Shown piece by piece: positions 8,232 to 16,747 of a DNA stretch of 64,000 nt. Position 1 is the first letter of the stretch. Each line of letters opens with the position of its first letter. The DNA is from Paracoccus alkanivorans (lineage in GTDB: Bacteria; Pseudomonadota; Alphaproteobacteria; Rhodobacterales; Rhodobacteraceae), in the NCBI RefSeq assembly GCF_003697785.1, contig NZ_QOKZ01000003.1, positions 434,001 to 498,000 on the forward strand. The letters are read 5' to 3'. The position numbers and the translations under genes were made by a program. The notes under the pieces are model-generated. The model was not told the DNA's origin, did no database searches, and worked only from the letters and a program-made list of their open reading frames with translations.

Positions 8232-9409
8232 CGACCGGGATCCTCCTCTGTCGCGCCCGCGTTTACCGCGCCGGACTTCACCAGCGCCTCGATACGGTCG
8301 GCGGGCAGTCCCCAATCCGCCAATACTGCCGCACCGCCCGCTCCCGGCTGTTCCGGAGGGGACGGCACGGGAACCGGCGTGGCCGAGAAACGCGGCGCGG
8401 GTCCGGGCTGGACGATCCCGCCGATCTCGACATGGTTTCCGCGCGCCACGTTATGCGGATGGTGGGGAGCCTCCTCCATCGACAGGACCGGCGCGACGCA
8501 GGCATCCAGCCCTTCGAACCGGGCGACCCATTCATCGCGATCATGCTGCCGGATCCGTTCGGCAATCGCCGCGCGCGCCTTTGCCCGCGATTCCGATGAG
8601 CCGTCCAGCGGCGCGTCGGCTTCGTCCAGCCCGAGGCCGTCCAGCAGGATTTTCCGAAATTTGGGTTCCAGCGCGCCGACCGACAGGTATCGCCCATCCG
8701 CGCATTCATAGACCGAGTATTCCGGCAATCCGCCATCAAGGATATTCGTGCCGCGCGCTCCCTTGTGGATCCCCGAAGCGCGCAACCCGGTCATGGCAGT
8801 GCCCAGCAGGGCCGCGCCATCGACCATTGCCGCATCGATGACCTGCCCTTGTCCCGTCGTCCTGGCATGCAACAGCGCCGCCAGCATCCCGATCACCAGC
8901 ATCAGGCTGCCGCCGGCATAATCGGCCAGCAGGTTCAGGGGGATCGTTGGCGGCTGCCCCTCGCGCCCGATCATCTCCAGCAATCCGGTCAGCGCGAGAT
9001 AGTTCACATCATGCCCGGCGCGTTCGGCCAGCGGCCCGGTCTGACCCCATCCGGTCATACGCCCGTAGACAAGGTGCGGATTGCGCTGCAGGCATGGCCC
9101 TGGTCCAAGGCCAAGCCGTTCCATGACACCGGGGCGAAACCCTTCGATCAATCCGTCGGCGCGCGCGATCAGGTCAAGGACGCATTCGACCGCCTCGGGG
9201 TTTTTCAGATCCATGGCGACAGAGCGCCGCCCTCGCGCCGGCAGGTCGAATTCCGCGGGCCGCTCGATCCCCAGCCCCGACGGCGCCGGGCGCATGATCC
9301 GGATGACCTCGGCCCCCATATCCGCCAGGAGCATCGCCGCGAAGGGAGGGGGGCCGATTCCCTCCATCTCGACGATACGCAACCCGGTCAGGGGCCCCCG
9401 GTTATCCAT
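8228..9409 (-). CDS. CaiB/BaiF protein of the alpha-methylacyl-CoA racemase type
   Basis: The protein (393 residues from MDNRGPL, chosen because GGGAGG lies seven bases upstream) belongs to the class III CoA-transferase fold. It carries H133 in GHDVNYL and D163 in LLADYAGG, exactly 30 residues apart. These are the two catalytic acid/base residues of alpha-methylacyl-CoA racemase (H126/D156 in the mycobacterial enzyme). It should therefore interconvert the R and S forms of a 2-methylacyl-CoA rather than transfer CoA. It overlaps the stop of the acetyl-CoA hydrolase-like gene by eight bases and the MaoC start by four. A plain CoA-transferase remains possible. Confidence 0.88.
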   Translation of the reverse strand: MDNRGPLTGLRIVEMEGIGPPPFAAMLLADMGAEVIRIMRPAPSGLGIERPAEFDLPARGRRSVAMDLKNPEAVECVLDLIARADGLIEGFRPGVMERLGLGPGPCLQRNPHLVYGRMTGWGQTGPLAERAGHDVNYLALTGLLEMIGREGQPPTIPLNLLADYAGGSLMLVIGMLAALLHARTTGQGQVIDAAMVDGAALLGTAMTGLRASGIHKGARGTNILDGGLPEYSVYECADGRYLSVGALEPKFRKILLDGLGLDEADAPLDGSSESRAKARAAIAERIRQHDRDEWVARFEGLDACVAPVLSMEEAPHHPHNVARGNHVEIGGIVQPGPAPRFSATPVPVPSPPEQPGAGGAAVLADWGLPADRIEALVKSGAVNAGATEEDPGR

Positions 9410-10679
9410 AGACATGCCTCCCGTTGTCATGCCATTCGCGGCTCAGTTCCTCGCGAAAAGCGGGTGCGGCGACGGCGATCATGCGCCTGGCGCGTTCCGC
9501 AAGGCTCTGGCCCCGCAATTCTGCGATGCCGTACTCGGTGACAACCGTATCGGCGTCGGATTTCGGGATCGAGACTTCGGTCACCCTCGGCATGATCCGT
9601 GACAGGCTTCCCCCGCGCGCGGTCGCGGGCATCACCACGATCGAGCGCCCAGCGGGAGAAAGCTGCGCGCCACGGGTGAAATCGAGCTGCCCGCCGATCC
9701 CGCCGACCACGCGCCCACCGGTCAACTCGGTATTGATCTGCCCCAGCAAGTCCACCTCGACCGCCGAATTGATCGCGGTAAAGCGCGACAGGCGAGAAAT
9801 GATCCGGGGATCATGGGTGTAATCGGTGCCGCGCAGGACGATATCGTCGTTATCATCGGCCAGCGCCCATATCGCGGGGCCACCCATGATCATCGAGGTT
9901 ACCGATTTACCCCTGTCGATTTCCTTCGTCGCATTGGTCAATGCCCCGCTTTCGGCCAGATCAAGCACTGCATCGGTCAGGGCGCCCGTATGCAGCCCCA
10001 GGTCGCGATGTCCGCGCAACGCCCGGGTGATGGCAAGCGGCAGCTTGCCGATACCGAATTGCAGGACACCCCGATCCGGGATCAGGCCGGCTGTCAATTC
10101 CGCGATCCGCGCTTCCGTTTTGCCCGGCTCACTCGACGGGAGCGATGGCGGCAATCCGTCCGCCCGTATGCGTATATGGATCGGGATGTCGGCGGGCCAC
10201 TCGGTGCCCCGGCTGCGCGGGGTAGCCGGGTTGATCTCGGCAATGACCAGACGCGCATGACGGGCGGCATCCAGCAGGAACAGATCTCCCATGCCCAGAA
10301 ACGCGGGCCGGCCATCTGCCTTGTCGGCAAGCTGCACCATGACAACATCGGCGGTCAGGCTGCCACTGGCGAAGCGGCGGGCATATTCCGAGTAATGACC
10401 CGGCAGGATCCTGACCGAATCCGGTGGCAATTGGGCGGCGCTTCCCATTTTGCCGTAGCTTTCGAAGATGGTGCCATCGGCGCAGCGATGCAAACTGTCC
10501 GAAATCGTGGTGCCGATGCAGAAGGTCAGGCCCGGAACCGATCGCGATGCCGCCGCCGCAAGCCGGGTCAGGGCCAGAGGCTCTCCCGGACCCTGCGCGA
10601 TCAGGATCCGGTCACCGGGCTTCAGCAAACCGGTCAGATCAAGCGGTTCTGCGTCGATCACCTGAAGATCACCCGGCAT
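9402..10679 (-). CDS. Acetyl-CoA hydrolase/transferase family protein with altered active site
   Basis: This 425-residue protein matches the 4-hydroxybutyrate/acetyl-CoA-transferase family: LLKPGDRILIAQGPGEP near the N-terminus, LQFGIGKLPLAI near 206, and TAINSAVEVDLLGQINTE near 301. The glutamate that forms the covalent CoA intermediate normally sits in an HTE segment. Here it reads GLHTGALTD, with glycine at position 232. Another acid may replace it, or the protein may have a changed reaction. Yersinia itaconate CoA-transferase is a member of this family. The start was chosen for its GGGAGGAAGG site. It lies 23 bases after the dehydrogenase gene. Confidence 0.88.
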   Translation of the reverse strand: MPGDLQVIDAEPLDLTGLLKPGDRILIAQGPGEPLALTRLAAAASRSVPGLTFCIGTTISDSLHRCADGTIFESYGKMGSAAQLPPDSVRILPGHYSEYARRFASGSLTADVVMVQLADKADGRPAFLGMGDLFLLDAARHARLVIAEINPATPRSRGTEWPADIPIHIRIRADGLPPSLPSSEPGKTEARIAELTAGLIPDRGVLQFGIGKLPLAITRALRGHRDLGLHTGALTDAVLDLAESGALTNATKEIDRGKSVTSMIMGGPAIWALADDNDDIVLRGTDYTHDPRIISRLSRFTAINSAVEVDLLGQINTELTGGRVVGGIGGQLDFTRGAQLSPAGRSIVVMPATARGGSLSRIMPRVTEVSIPKSDADTVVTEYGIAELRGQSLAERARRMIAVAAPAFREELSREWHDNGRHVYG

Positions 10680-10702
10680 CCTGCCTTCCTCCCTTTGTGC
10701 GC

Positions 10703-11878
10703 TCAATAGGATTTCGGCAGGCCGAGCACGCGTTCGGCCAGGTAGGACAGGCAAAGCTGCGGGCTGATCGGCGCGATGCGCGGGACGAAGGCTTCGCGCA
10801 GGTAGCGTTCGACATGATATTCCTTGGCATAGCCGAAACCGCCATGCGACATCACCGCCGTCTGGCAGGCCTCGAACACCGCCTCTCCGGCCAGGTATTT
10901 GGCGGCATTCGCGGCGGCGCCGACAGCCGGGACCGGGGCGCCGTTATCGTATTGCCATGCCGCGGACATGACCATCAGCCATGCCGCCTCCAGCTCTGCC
11001 CAGCATTTCGCCAGCGGATGCTGGATGGCCTGATTCTGCCCGATGGGGCGGTTGAAGACGATCCGTTCATTGGCATAACGCGCGGCGCGCTTGATCGCGA
11101 GCATGCCAAGCCCGACCGCCTCCGCCGCGATCAGCACGCGTTCGGGATTCATGCCATGCAGGATATATTCGAAACCGCGCCCTTCCTCGCCGATCAGGTC
11201 ATCGGCGGGGATGCGGAAATCCTCGAAAAACAATTCGTTCGAATCGACCGCCTTGCGGCCCATCTTCTCGATCTCGCGCACCCGGATGCGGTCACGGTCG
11301 AAACGGGTATAGAACAGGCTCAGCCCCTGGGTCGGCCTGGAAACCTCTTCCAGCGGGGTGGTCCGGGCCAGCAGCAGGATCCGGTCCGCCTCTTGCGCGG
11401 TCGAAATCCAGACTTTCTGGCCATTGACGACATAACCGTCCCCTTCACGCACGGCACGAAGCTTTAGCTGTGTCGTGTTCAGCCCGGTATTCGGTTCGGT
11501 CACGGCGAAGCAGGCTTTCTCGCGGCCCTCGGCCATCGGGCGGATCATGCGCTGTTTCTGTTCTTCGGTGCCGAAGACCGCGACGGGATTGAGGCCGAAA
11601 ATATTGATATGAACCGCAGAGGCACCCGACATGCCGGCACCCGATTCCGCGATCTCGCGCATCATGATCGCCGCCTCGGCAATGCCCAGGCCCGAACCGC
11701 CATAGGCTTCGGCGGTGCAGATACCCAGCCAGCCATCGCGGGCCAGCGCCGAATAGAGTTCATGCGGAAACTCGCCGGACGCATCCAGCCCGAGCCAGTA
11801 GCCGTCATCGAATTGCGAGCAGATCGCCGCTACAGCGTCCCGGATCGATTCCTGTTCCTCGCTATATGAAAAATCCAT
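10703..11878 (-). CDS. Acyl-CoA dehydrogenase
   Basis: The 391-residue flavoenzyme has the FAD-binding phrase CFAVTEPNTGLNTTQLK (residues about 120-136), VNGQKVWIST, the tetramer-interface motif RPIGQNQAIQHPLAKCWAEL near 281 and GGFGYAKEYHVERYLREA near 350. The C-terminal segment reads RIAPISPQL where medium- and short-chain enzymes have YEGTSE, so the standard catalytic glutamate is not at that place. This resembles the subfamily near Pseudomonas itaconate genes. Its role would be to oxidise a saturated acyl-CoA (for instance methylsuccinyl-CoA) before hydration. A GGGGAAGAGG site precedes the ATG; the gap to the preceding gene is 21 bases. Confidence 0.92.
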   Translation of the reverse strand: MDFSYSEEQESIRDAVAAICSQFDDGYWLGLDASGEFPHELYSALARDGWLGICTAEAYGGSGLGIAEAAIMMREIAESGAGMSGASAVHINIFGLNPVAVFGTEEQKQRMIRPMAEGREKACFAVTEPNTGLNTTQLKLRAVREGDGYVVNGQKVWISTAQEADRILLLARTTPLEEVSRPTQGLSLFYTRFDRDRIRVREIEKMGRKAVDSNELFFEDFRIPADDLIGEEGRGFEYILHGMNPERVLIAAEAVGLGMLAIKRAARYANERIVFNRPIGQNQAIQHPLAKCWAELEAAWLMVMSAAWQYDNGAPVPAVGAAANAAKYLAGEAVFEACQTAVMSHGGFGYAKEYHVERYLREAFVPRIAPISPQLCLSYLAERVLGLPKSY

Positions 11879-11899
11879 GCCTCTTCCCCGTGATCTGTC

Positions 11900-13117
11900 C
11901 TATTCGCCGATGGTGCTCAATTCTGCAGCACCCAAGGCCCCGCTTTGTGAAAGCGCCTTGATCTCGTCATCCGCAAAACCGGACTCGCGCAGCACTTCTA
12001 TCCCATGTTCGCCTTGCCTCGGGGCGAGCCTATCGGGCCGGGCAGGTGTGCGGCTCCAGCTTGCCGGGACGGCCATCTGCCGGATGCGCCCTTCGGTGGG
12101 ATGTTCCACCATCTCGAAGAATCCGGTTGCCCGCAGATGCGGATCATTCAACATCCCCTCAAAATCGTGGATCGGCATCGCAGGCACATCGGCCTGCTCC
12201 AGCAGTTCCATCCACTCTGCCGTCGAACGGGCTTCGAAGATGCGGCCAAGCTCTGCATAGACCTCGTCGATATGGGCCATGCGGGCGGCGAAGTCGCGAT
12301 AACGTGGATCGCCTTCGGGCAGGTCCGGGCGGCCGATCGCCTTGAAGAACCGCCGCCAATGGCCGTCGGTATAGATCAGGGCGCAGATGAAGCCGTCGCT
12401 TGTCCGGTAGGGCCGCCGGTCCGCTGACAACTGCCGCGCATAGCCGCCACGATCCAGCGGCGGCTCGAAGGTCAGCCCGCCCATGTGATCGCCCATTACC
12501 AGGTTGACCATGGTTTCCAGCATTGGCACATCGACGCGCTGCCCCAAGCCGCTGTGGCTTCTCTCGATGACGGCCGCGAGGATCGCGTTACAGGCGGCCA
12601 GCCCGACGATGCGATCGACGATGGCCGAGGGCACATAGCGCGGCTCTCCGTCATTGACGCGCGAGAACAGGTAGGGAAGGCCGCAGGCACCCTGTATCAG
12701 GTCGTCATAGGCGGGCCGGTCGGCATAGGGCCCCGACTGGCCATAGCCGAACATGCCCGCATAGATGATGCGCGGATTGACCGCCGAGACCTCTTCATAT
12801 GACAGGCCCAACCGCGCCATCGCCCGGGCCCGGACGTTATAGACCAGCACGTCGGCGCTTTTGCACAGGCGCAGCAGAGCCTCGCGCCCCTCGGGCTGTT
12901 TCAGGTTCAGCGTGATCGAGCGTTTCGAGCGGTTGGCATGCAGGAACAGCGGCCCCATGCCCGCATGACGCGACGGCCCGATCTGGCGCACGACATCTCC
13001 TTCGGGACTTTCGACCTTGATCACGTCGGCGCCGAAATCGCCCAGCATCAGCGTCGCATAAGGTCCCATGAGGACCGAGGTCATGTCGATGATGCGAAGC
13101 CCGTCAAGTGGACCCAT
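11900..13117 (-). CDS. CaiB/BaiF class III CoA-transferase
   Basis: First gene of the ten-gene operon. The 405-residue protein has the class III layout: GPLDGLRIIDMTSVLMGPY at the N-terminus, KRSITLNLKQPEGRE near 65 and D168 in IVDRIVG, equivalent to the catalytic aspartate 169 of formyl-CoA transferase. It probably loads CoA from succinyl-CoA or acetyl-CoA onto the imported acid. The start was set at the ATG behind GGAGAG; 17 further in-frame residues upstream are not family-like. A palindrome lies about 50 bases upstream in the gap shared with the divergent IclR gene. Confidence 0.93.
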   Translation of the reverse strand: MGPLDGLRIIDMTSVLMGPYATLMLGDFGADVIKVESPEGDVVRQIGPSRHAGMGPLFLHANRSKRSITLNLKQPEGREALLRLCKSADVLVYNVRARAMARLGLSYEEVSAVNPRIIYAGMFGYGQSGPYADRPAYDDLIQGACGLPYLFSRVNDGEPRYVPSAIVDRIVGLAACNAILAAVIERSHSGLGQRVDVPMLETMVNLVMGDHMGGLTFEPPLDRGGYARQLSADRRPYRTSDGFICALIYTDGHWRRFFKAIGRPDLPEGDPRYRDFAARMAHIDEVYAELGRIFEARSTAEWMELLEQADVPAMPIHDFEGMLNDPHLRATGFFEMVEHPTEGRIRQMAVPASWSRTPARPDRLAPRQGEHGIEVLRESGFADDEIKALSQSGALGAAELSTIGE

Positions 13118-13169
13118 GGGAAACGTCTCTCCGTAAGGATTGCAGTTTAGTTCATATATAAAGACCAAA

Positions 13170-13187
13170 TGTTCACATCAATGAACA
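13170..13187. promoter_or_regulatory. Probable IclR operator between the operon and its regulator
   Basis: TGTTCA (13170-13175) and TGAACA (13182-13187) form a perfect inverted repeat with a six-base spacer. It sits 53 bases upstream of the CoA-transferase start and 120 bases upstream of the chosen iclR start, in an AT-rich divergent promoter gap. A site here could serve both promoters. Confidence 0.6.
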
Positions 13188-13306
13188 CTAGATTTCAGAT
13201 CAGCCATCTGTCAAGCTTCGATCGTCCGGAAGTTTTTCACCTGTCCGTTGACGGGCGCGACTGTCTGGCGCATGGGAATTCAAGAGTGGTCAGGGATGGC
13301 ACAACG

Positions 13307-14086
13307 ATGCCCATTATCGTAAAGCAGGCAGCTAACCTTCTCGACTTGTTCGAGTTTTTTGCCACGACAGGACGGCCGGCAAGTCTTGCCGAACTTTCCG
13401 AGCATTTCGGCTGGCCGAAATCCAGCACCTTCAATCTCATCACGACATTGGTCGAGCGGGGGTTTCTCTACGAACCCCGGCCCCGTCAGGGCTTCTACCC
13501 CACGCCGCGATGGCTGAACCTGGCGCAAGAGATCGCCCATGCAGAGCCATTGCCGGACAGCTTGCAGGATTTCCTGCGGGATCTGGCCCGGTTGAGCAAG
13601 GAAACCGTCTGGCTGGCGGGCTCTGCCGGTCAGCACGCGGTGTTTCTGTCGGTCATCGAATCACCGCATGCGATCCGTTATACCGCTCAGCCGGGCAAGC
13701 GGGTCCCCATGCATGCGACGGCGACCGGACAGGCCCTGTTGTGCCAGATGCCCGACCAGAGACGTGCAGTGCTTTTGCGGAACGCGACATATGAACGCTT
13801 TGGTTCCGGCACGCCCATGACCGCCGGGGAGGTTGAGGCGATCATTCAGCAATCGCTCAAACGAGGCTGGTTCATGAGCGCCTCGGCCTATAGTCAGGAT
13901 CTTGGCGGTGTTTCGGTCCCGCTTCCCCTGAACGGTCGCATGCTGTCCGCGACGGTTGCCGGCCCGCTATTCCGGATGGGATCGCTCATGGAGGAAACCG
14001 CCGTGCAGATGCAGGCAGCCGTCAAGCGTCATTTCGGTAAGGATTATTTCAACAGGCATTTGCCCGCGTTGCACCAATTGCCATAA
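13307..14086 (+). CDS. IclR-family transcriptional regulator
   Basis: The 259-residue protein begins with VKQAANLLDLFEFFATTG, followed by the winged helix (SLAELSEHFGWPKSSTFNLI, residues about 24-43), and a C-terminal effector domain with HATATGQALLCQMP near 130 and SAYSQDLGGVSVPLP. I chose the start giving standard family length; an earlier ATG would place the palindromic operator inside the gene. It is divergent from the branched-dicarboxylate operon and is its likely regulator, with a CoA-pathway acid as effector. Confidence 0.9.
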   Translation: MPIIVKQAANLLDLFEFFATTGRPASLAELSEHFGWPKSSTFNLITTLVERGFLYEPRPRQGFYPTPRWLNLAQEIAHAEPLPDSLQDFLRDLARLSKETVWLAGSAGQHAVFLSVIESPHAIRYTAQPGKRVPMHATATGQALLCQMPDQRRAVLLRNATYERFGSGTPMTAGEVEAIIQQSLKRGWFMSASAYSQDLGGVSVPLPLNGRMLSATVAGPLFRMGSLMEETAVQMQAAVKRHFGKDYFNRHLPALHQLP

Positions 14087-14212
14087 GAAATACGGAGACC
14101 GGTCCGGGTTCACCATAAGTTACAAAACCCATGTAAAATCCTGCTCATATCCTGCTAGGTATGACCGGCAAGACAACTGGCTTGGATAAATCGTTAAAGA
14201 AGGAGAGGTCTC

Positions 14213-15703
14213 ATGTTATTACGATCCGGCATTGCGGCATTCACCATATTCTATCCTGTTTCGATCGCATGGGCCATTCCGGCCACAGACGAGGGCGCAG
14301 AGCGGTTGACGGCTGCCTTCCAGACCTATCTCGGCTCTGCCGAGGGCGTCGTTACGGTGGTTCCTCAAGGCGATATTTACGAATTGAAGATCGACGGCGC
14401 GCCTTTGCTGGGCAAAGTGGCCGACATGCAGGTCGAGTTCGAAATTCCCGAACTGACCTATCAGTTGACCGATAACGGCGACGGAACCTGGAAGGTTGCC
14501 GAGGATCAGGATCTGACATGGTCGTTCAAGGTGCCCGGGCTGTTCGAACAGTCAGGGTCGGCAAGCCTCGAATCCGGCGGGACCTGGGATGAATCCCTGA
14601 AAGCTTTTACAGAGCAGAAGGGCGTCGTGACCGATATGATCGTCGATACCGTGCAATACGCGCCCAAGGATGACGGCGCGGAAGCCGGCAGCACGGCGCA
14701 AGAGCCGGAGGTTCTTTCCCGGGATCATCAGCGAACGGGACGCACGGAATACGAATTGGCAGGCAGCGCCGGCGAAAACGGCGGCGTGGATCAGGTCATG
14801 GAGTATCGCGTCGAGGATTTGGAGCAGTCGCAGGAACTGATGATCGGCGCAACCGGCGCCCCAATCCAGATCGGCATGCGGTCCCCGGGATATGAGGGCA
14901 CCATGAGGATCGAAGAAGCCCGCAATGAGGGTATCCTCTCTCTCATGGCCTGGTTCGTTGCTCACCCGTCGAAAGAGCTGATCACCGGTGCGCAAGAGGA
15001 ATTGCGGAGCGAACTGAGCGCGGCCATGCCCTTGTGGGATGATCTGTCCATGGACGCGACGATGCGCGATCTGAAGATCACCTCTCCTGTCGGAGAATTC
15101 GGTGTGGATGAGATGGAATTCATGATCGGCATGACCGGCGCGGTGGCAGAGGGCCGGCTACAGGAAAAGGTCAAGATCTCGGGATTGAGAATCCCTCAGC
15201 AAATCCTGCCCGCATGGGGGGCGTCACTGGTTCCGGAAGAGGCGGAGTTCGATATCGCGATCTCGGATTATGATCTCGCGGCGCTTGCCGGACTTGCCAT
15301 CAGGGGCTTCGATCTGTCGGCTGATGATCCGTTCGCGTCAATCCAGCCCGAGCAGGCGCTGAATGCCATCATTCCCCAAGGTGCATTCCGGGCGAGTATC
15401 GCGCCGAGTTACCTGAAAGGCGCCGATTACGAGATCGGCTTCGAGGGTGATGCCAGGATCGGCCCTGAACAGGCGTCAGAGGGCACCGCCCGCATAACCG
15501 CGACCGGGCTGGACAAGATCGAGGAAGCGCTTGCGGCAGCCCCGCCCGAAGCCGCCGGTCAGCCGTTGATGATGCTGCGCATGGCCCGGGCGATGTCGCA
15601 ACAAGGCGAGAATGGCGAACTGCTCTGGCAGATCGACCTTGCCGCGCCCGACACTCTCAAGGTTAACGGGCAGGTCATCAGCGGGCCAACACAGCAGCCC
15701 TGA
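14213..15703 (+). CDS. Exported DUF2125-type protein of unknown function
   Basis: A 496-residue protein with an N-terminal signal segment (about residues 1-21, ending SIAWA) and a long beta-rich body lacking further membrane helices. Phrases such as QLTDNGDGTWKVAEDQDLTW, DGAEAGSTAQE and DYDLAALAGLAIRGFDLSAD recall the DUF2125 proteins common in Rhodobacteraceae. No catalytic motif is visible; cysteines are absent. An AGGAGAGG site is near the ATG. The gene stands alone between the iclR gene and a convergent sugar operon, with a shared hairpin after it. A periplasmic or outer-membrane-facing role is likely, function unknown. Confidence 0.75.
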   Translation: MLLRSGIAAFTIFYPVSIAWAIPATDEGAERLTAAFQTYLGSAEGVVTVVPQGDIYELKIDGAPLLGKVADMQVEFEIPELTYQLTDNGDGTWKVAEDQDLTWSFKVPGLFEQSGSASLESGGTWDESLKAFTEQKGVVTDMIVDTVQYAPKDDGAEAGSTAQEPEVLSRDHQRTGRTEYELAGSAGENGGVDQVMEYRVEDLEQSQELMIGATGAPIQIGMRSPGYEGTMRIEEARNEGILSLMAWFVAHPSKELITGAQEELRSELSAAMPLWDDLSMDATMRDLKITSPVGEFGVDEMEFMIGMTGAVAEGRLQEKVKISGLRIPQQILPAWGASLVPEEAEFDIAISDYDLAALAGLAIRGFDLSADDPFASIQPEQALNAIIPQGAFRASIAPSYLKGADYEIGFEGDARIGPEQASEGTARITATGLDKIEEALAAAPPEAAGQPLMMLRMARAMSQQGENGELLWQIDLAAPDTLKVNGQVISGPTQQP

Positions 15704-15721
15704 TATCGCCGGAATGACTTG

Positions 15722-15745
15722 TGGCCGGGGGAATCCGCCCGGCCA
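15722..15745. terminator. Hairpin between convergent genes
   Basis: Arms TGGCCGGG (15722-15729) and CCCGGCCA (15738-15745) pair perfectly around an eight-base loop in the 48-base gap between two converging genes. There is no clear T-run on either side, so termination efficiency is uncertain. Confidence 0.5.
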
Positions 15746-15751
15746 GCCGGT

Positions 15752-16747
15752 TCAGGTATCGATCTGTGCGATCATGCGTTCAAGCCGTTCCATGGCGCGC
15801 AAACCGTCGCCGATATCCGGCACCTCGCGCCGCTCGCCTCTGAAGGTGGCGGCCACATCCGCCAACAGGGCGGCATAGCCCTTGTGATCCTCGTTGGCGG
15901 CAGCGGTGAAGTTGGGAGTCCAGCTCAGCGTATCGCATGCCGGGTTCAAGGTCGCGCCGGGATCCTCTGCCTTGAAGGGCGGATCGCGATAAAGCGCGAC
16001 ATTGATGATATTGTCCACATGCAGGCGGGCGTGATCGCCCATGATGCGGATTTCCTCCATCGGGGTGCCGCGGGACTGAACGGTTCCCATGACGATATTG
16101 CCGATCACCCCGCTTTTCGTCGTGAAGTTCACATGCAGCAGCAGCCTGCCCGGATCACGCGAAACGCTGCGCACCTGCATCTCGCCGAAATCCTCGCCCG
16201 CGAACCACGGGATGAGATCCATGTAATGCACGCAATGATGCAGGAAAAATCCGGTATAGTCAGGCTCGCCCTCGAAATATGTAGGGGCAGTCATATAGGC
16301 GCCGGTGATACCCAGCACCTCGCCGAATTCGCCTCCGTCAAGGACGTTCCTGGCGATCCTGTTGCCGGTGGAGTAGCGCTTCATGAAGCCGATCAGGACC
16401 GGCTTTCCCGCCCTTTCGGAGGCATGGGCCACCTCGCGAGCCCCTGCGGCCGTGGCAGCCGGGGGCTTTTCCATGAAGACCGGCAGCCCGGCCTCCAGCG
16501 CGGCGATACTGGCGGCGCGATGCAATTCCGGACCCACGGCCATGCCGATGGCGTCAAGGCCGGGCGTCGCGATCAAATCCCTGAAATCGCTGTGCAGTTG
16601 CGTGACGCCATATTCCGCGCCGCTACGTTGCAATGCAGCGCTGTCGCTATCGCAAAGCGCGGCAATCCGGATGCCGTTGCGCCCGAGTTGGGGCAAAAGC
16701 ATCTGGCGCGCGTGGCGACCACAGCCGATCCAGCCTATATTGATCAT
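15752..16747 (-). CDS. Gfo/Idh/MocA-family NAD(P)-dependent oxidoreductase
   Basis: The 331-residue protein starts with a Rossmann motif ([15 protein letters not shown]) and has the conserved lysine in VFMEKPPAA near residue 95, then the C-terminal substrate domain with [13 protein letters not shown], which supplies a probable catalytic histidine. Family members oxidise or reduce the hydroxyl of sugars, inositols or their derivatives. It is the last gene of the sugar ABC operon and overlaps the epimerase stop by four bases, so it presumably processes the imported sugar together with that enzyme. The precise substrate cannot be read from sequence. Confidence 0.92.
   Translation of the reverse strand: MINIGWIGCGRHARQMLLPQLGRNGIRIAALCDSDSAALQRSGAEYGVTQLHSDFRDLIATPGLDAIGMAVGPELHRAASIAALEAGLPVFMEKPPAATAAGAREVAHASERAGKPVLIGFMKRYSTGNRIARNVLDGGEFGEVLGITGAYMTAPTYFEGEPDYTGFFLHHCVHYMDLIPWFAGEDFGEMQVRSVSRDPGRLLLHVNFTTKSGVIGNIVMGTVQSRGTPMEEIRIMGDHARLHVDNIINVALYRDPPFKAEDPGATLNPACDTLSWTPNFTAAANEDHKGYAALLADVAATFRGERREVPDIGDGLRAMERLERMIAQIDT

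Noticed and set aside
13169..13306. N-terminal extension of the IclR regulator by 46 residues
   Set aside because: It would contain the palindromic operator, lacks a ribosome site and has no family similarity; the downstream ATG gives normal length.
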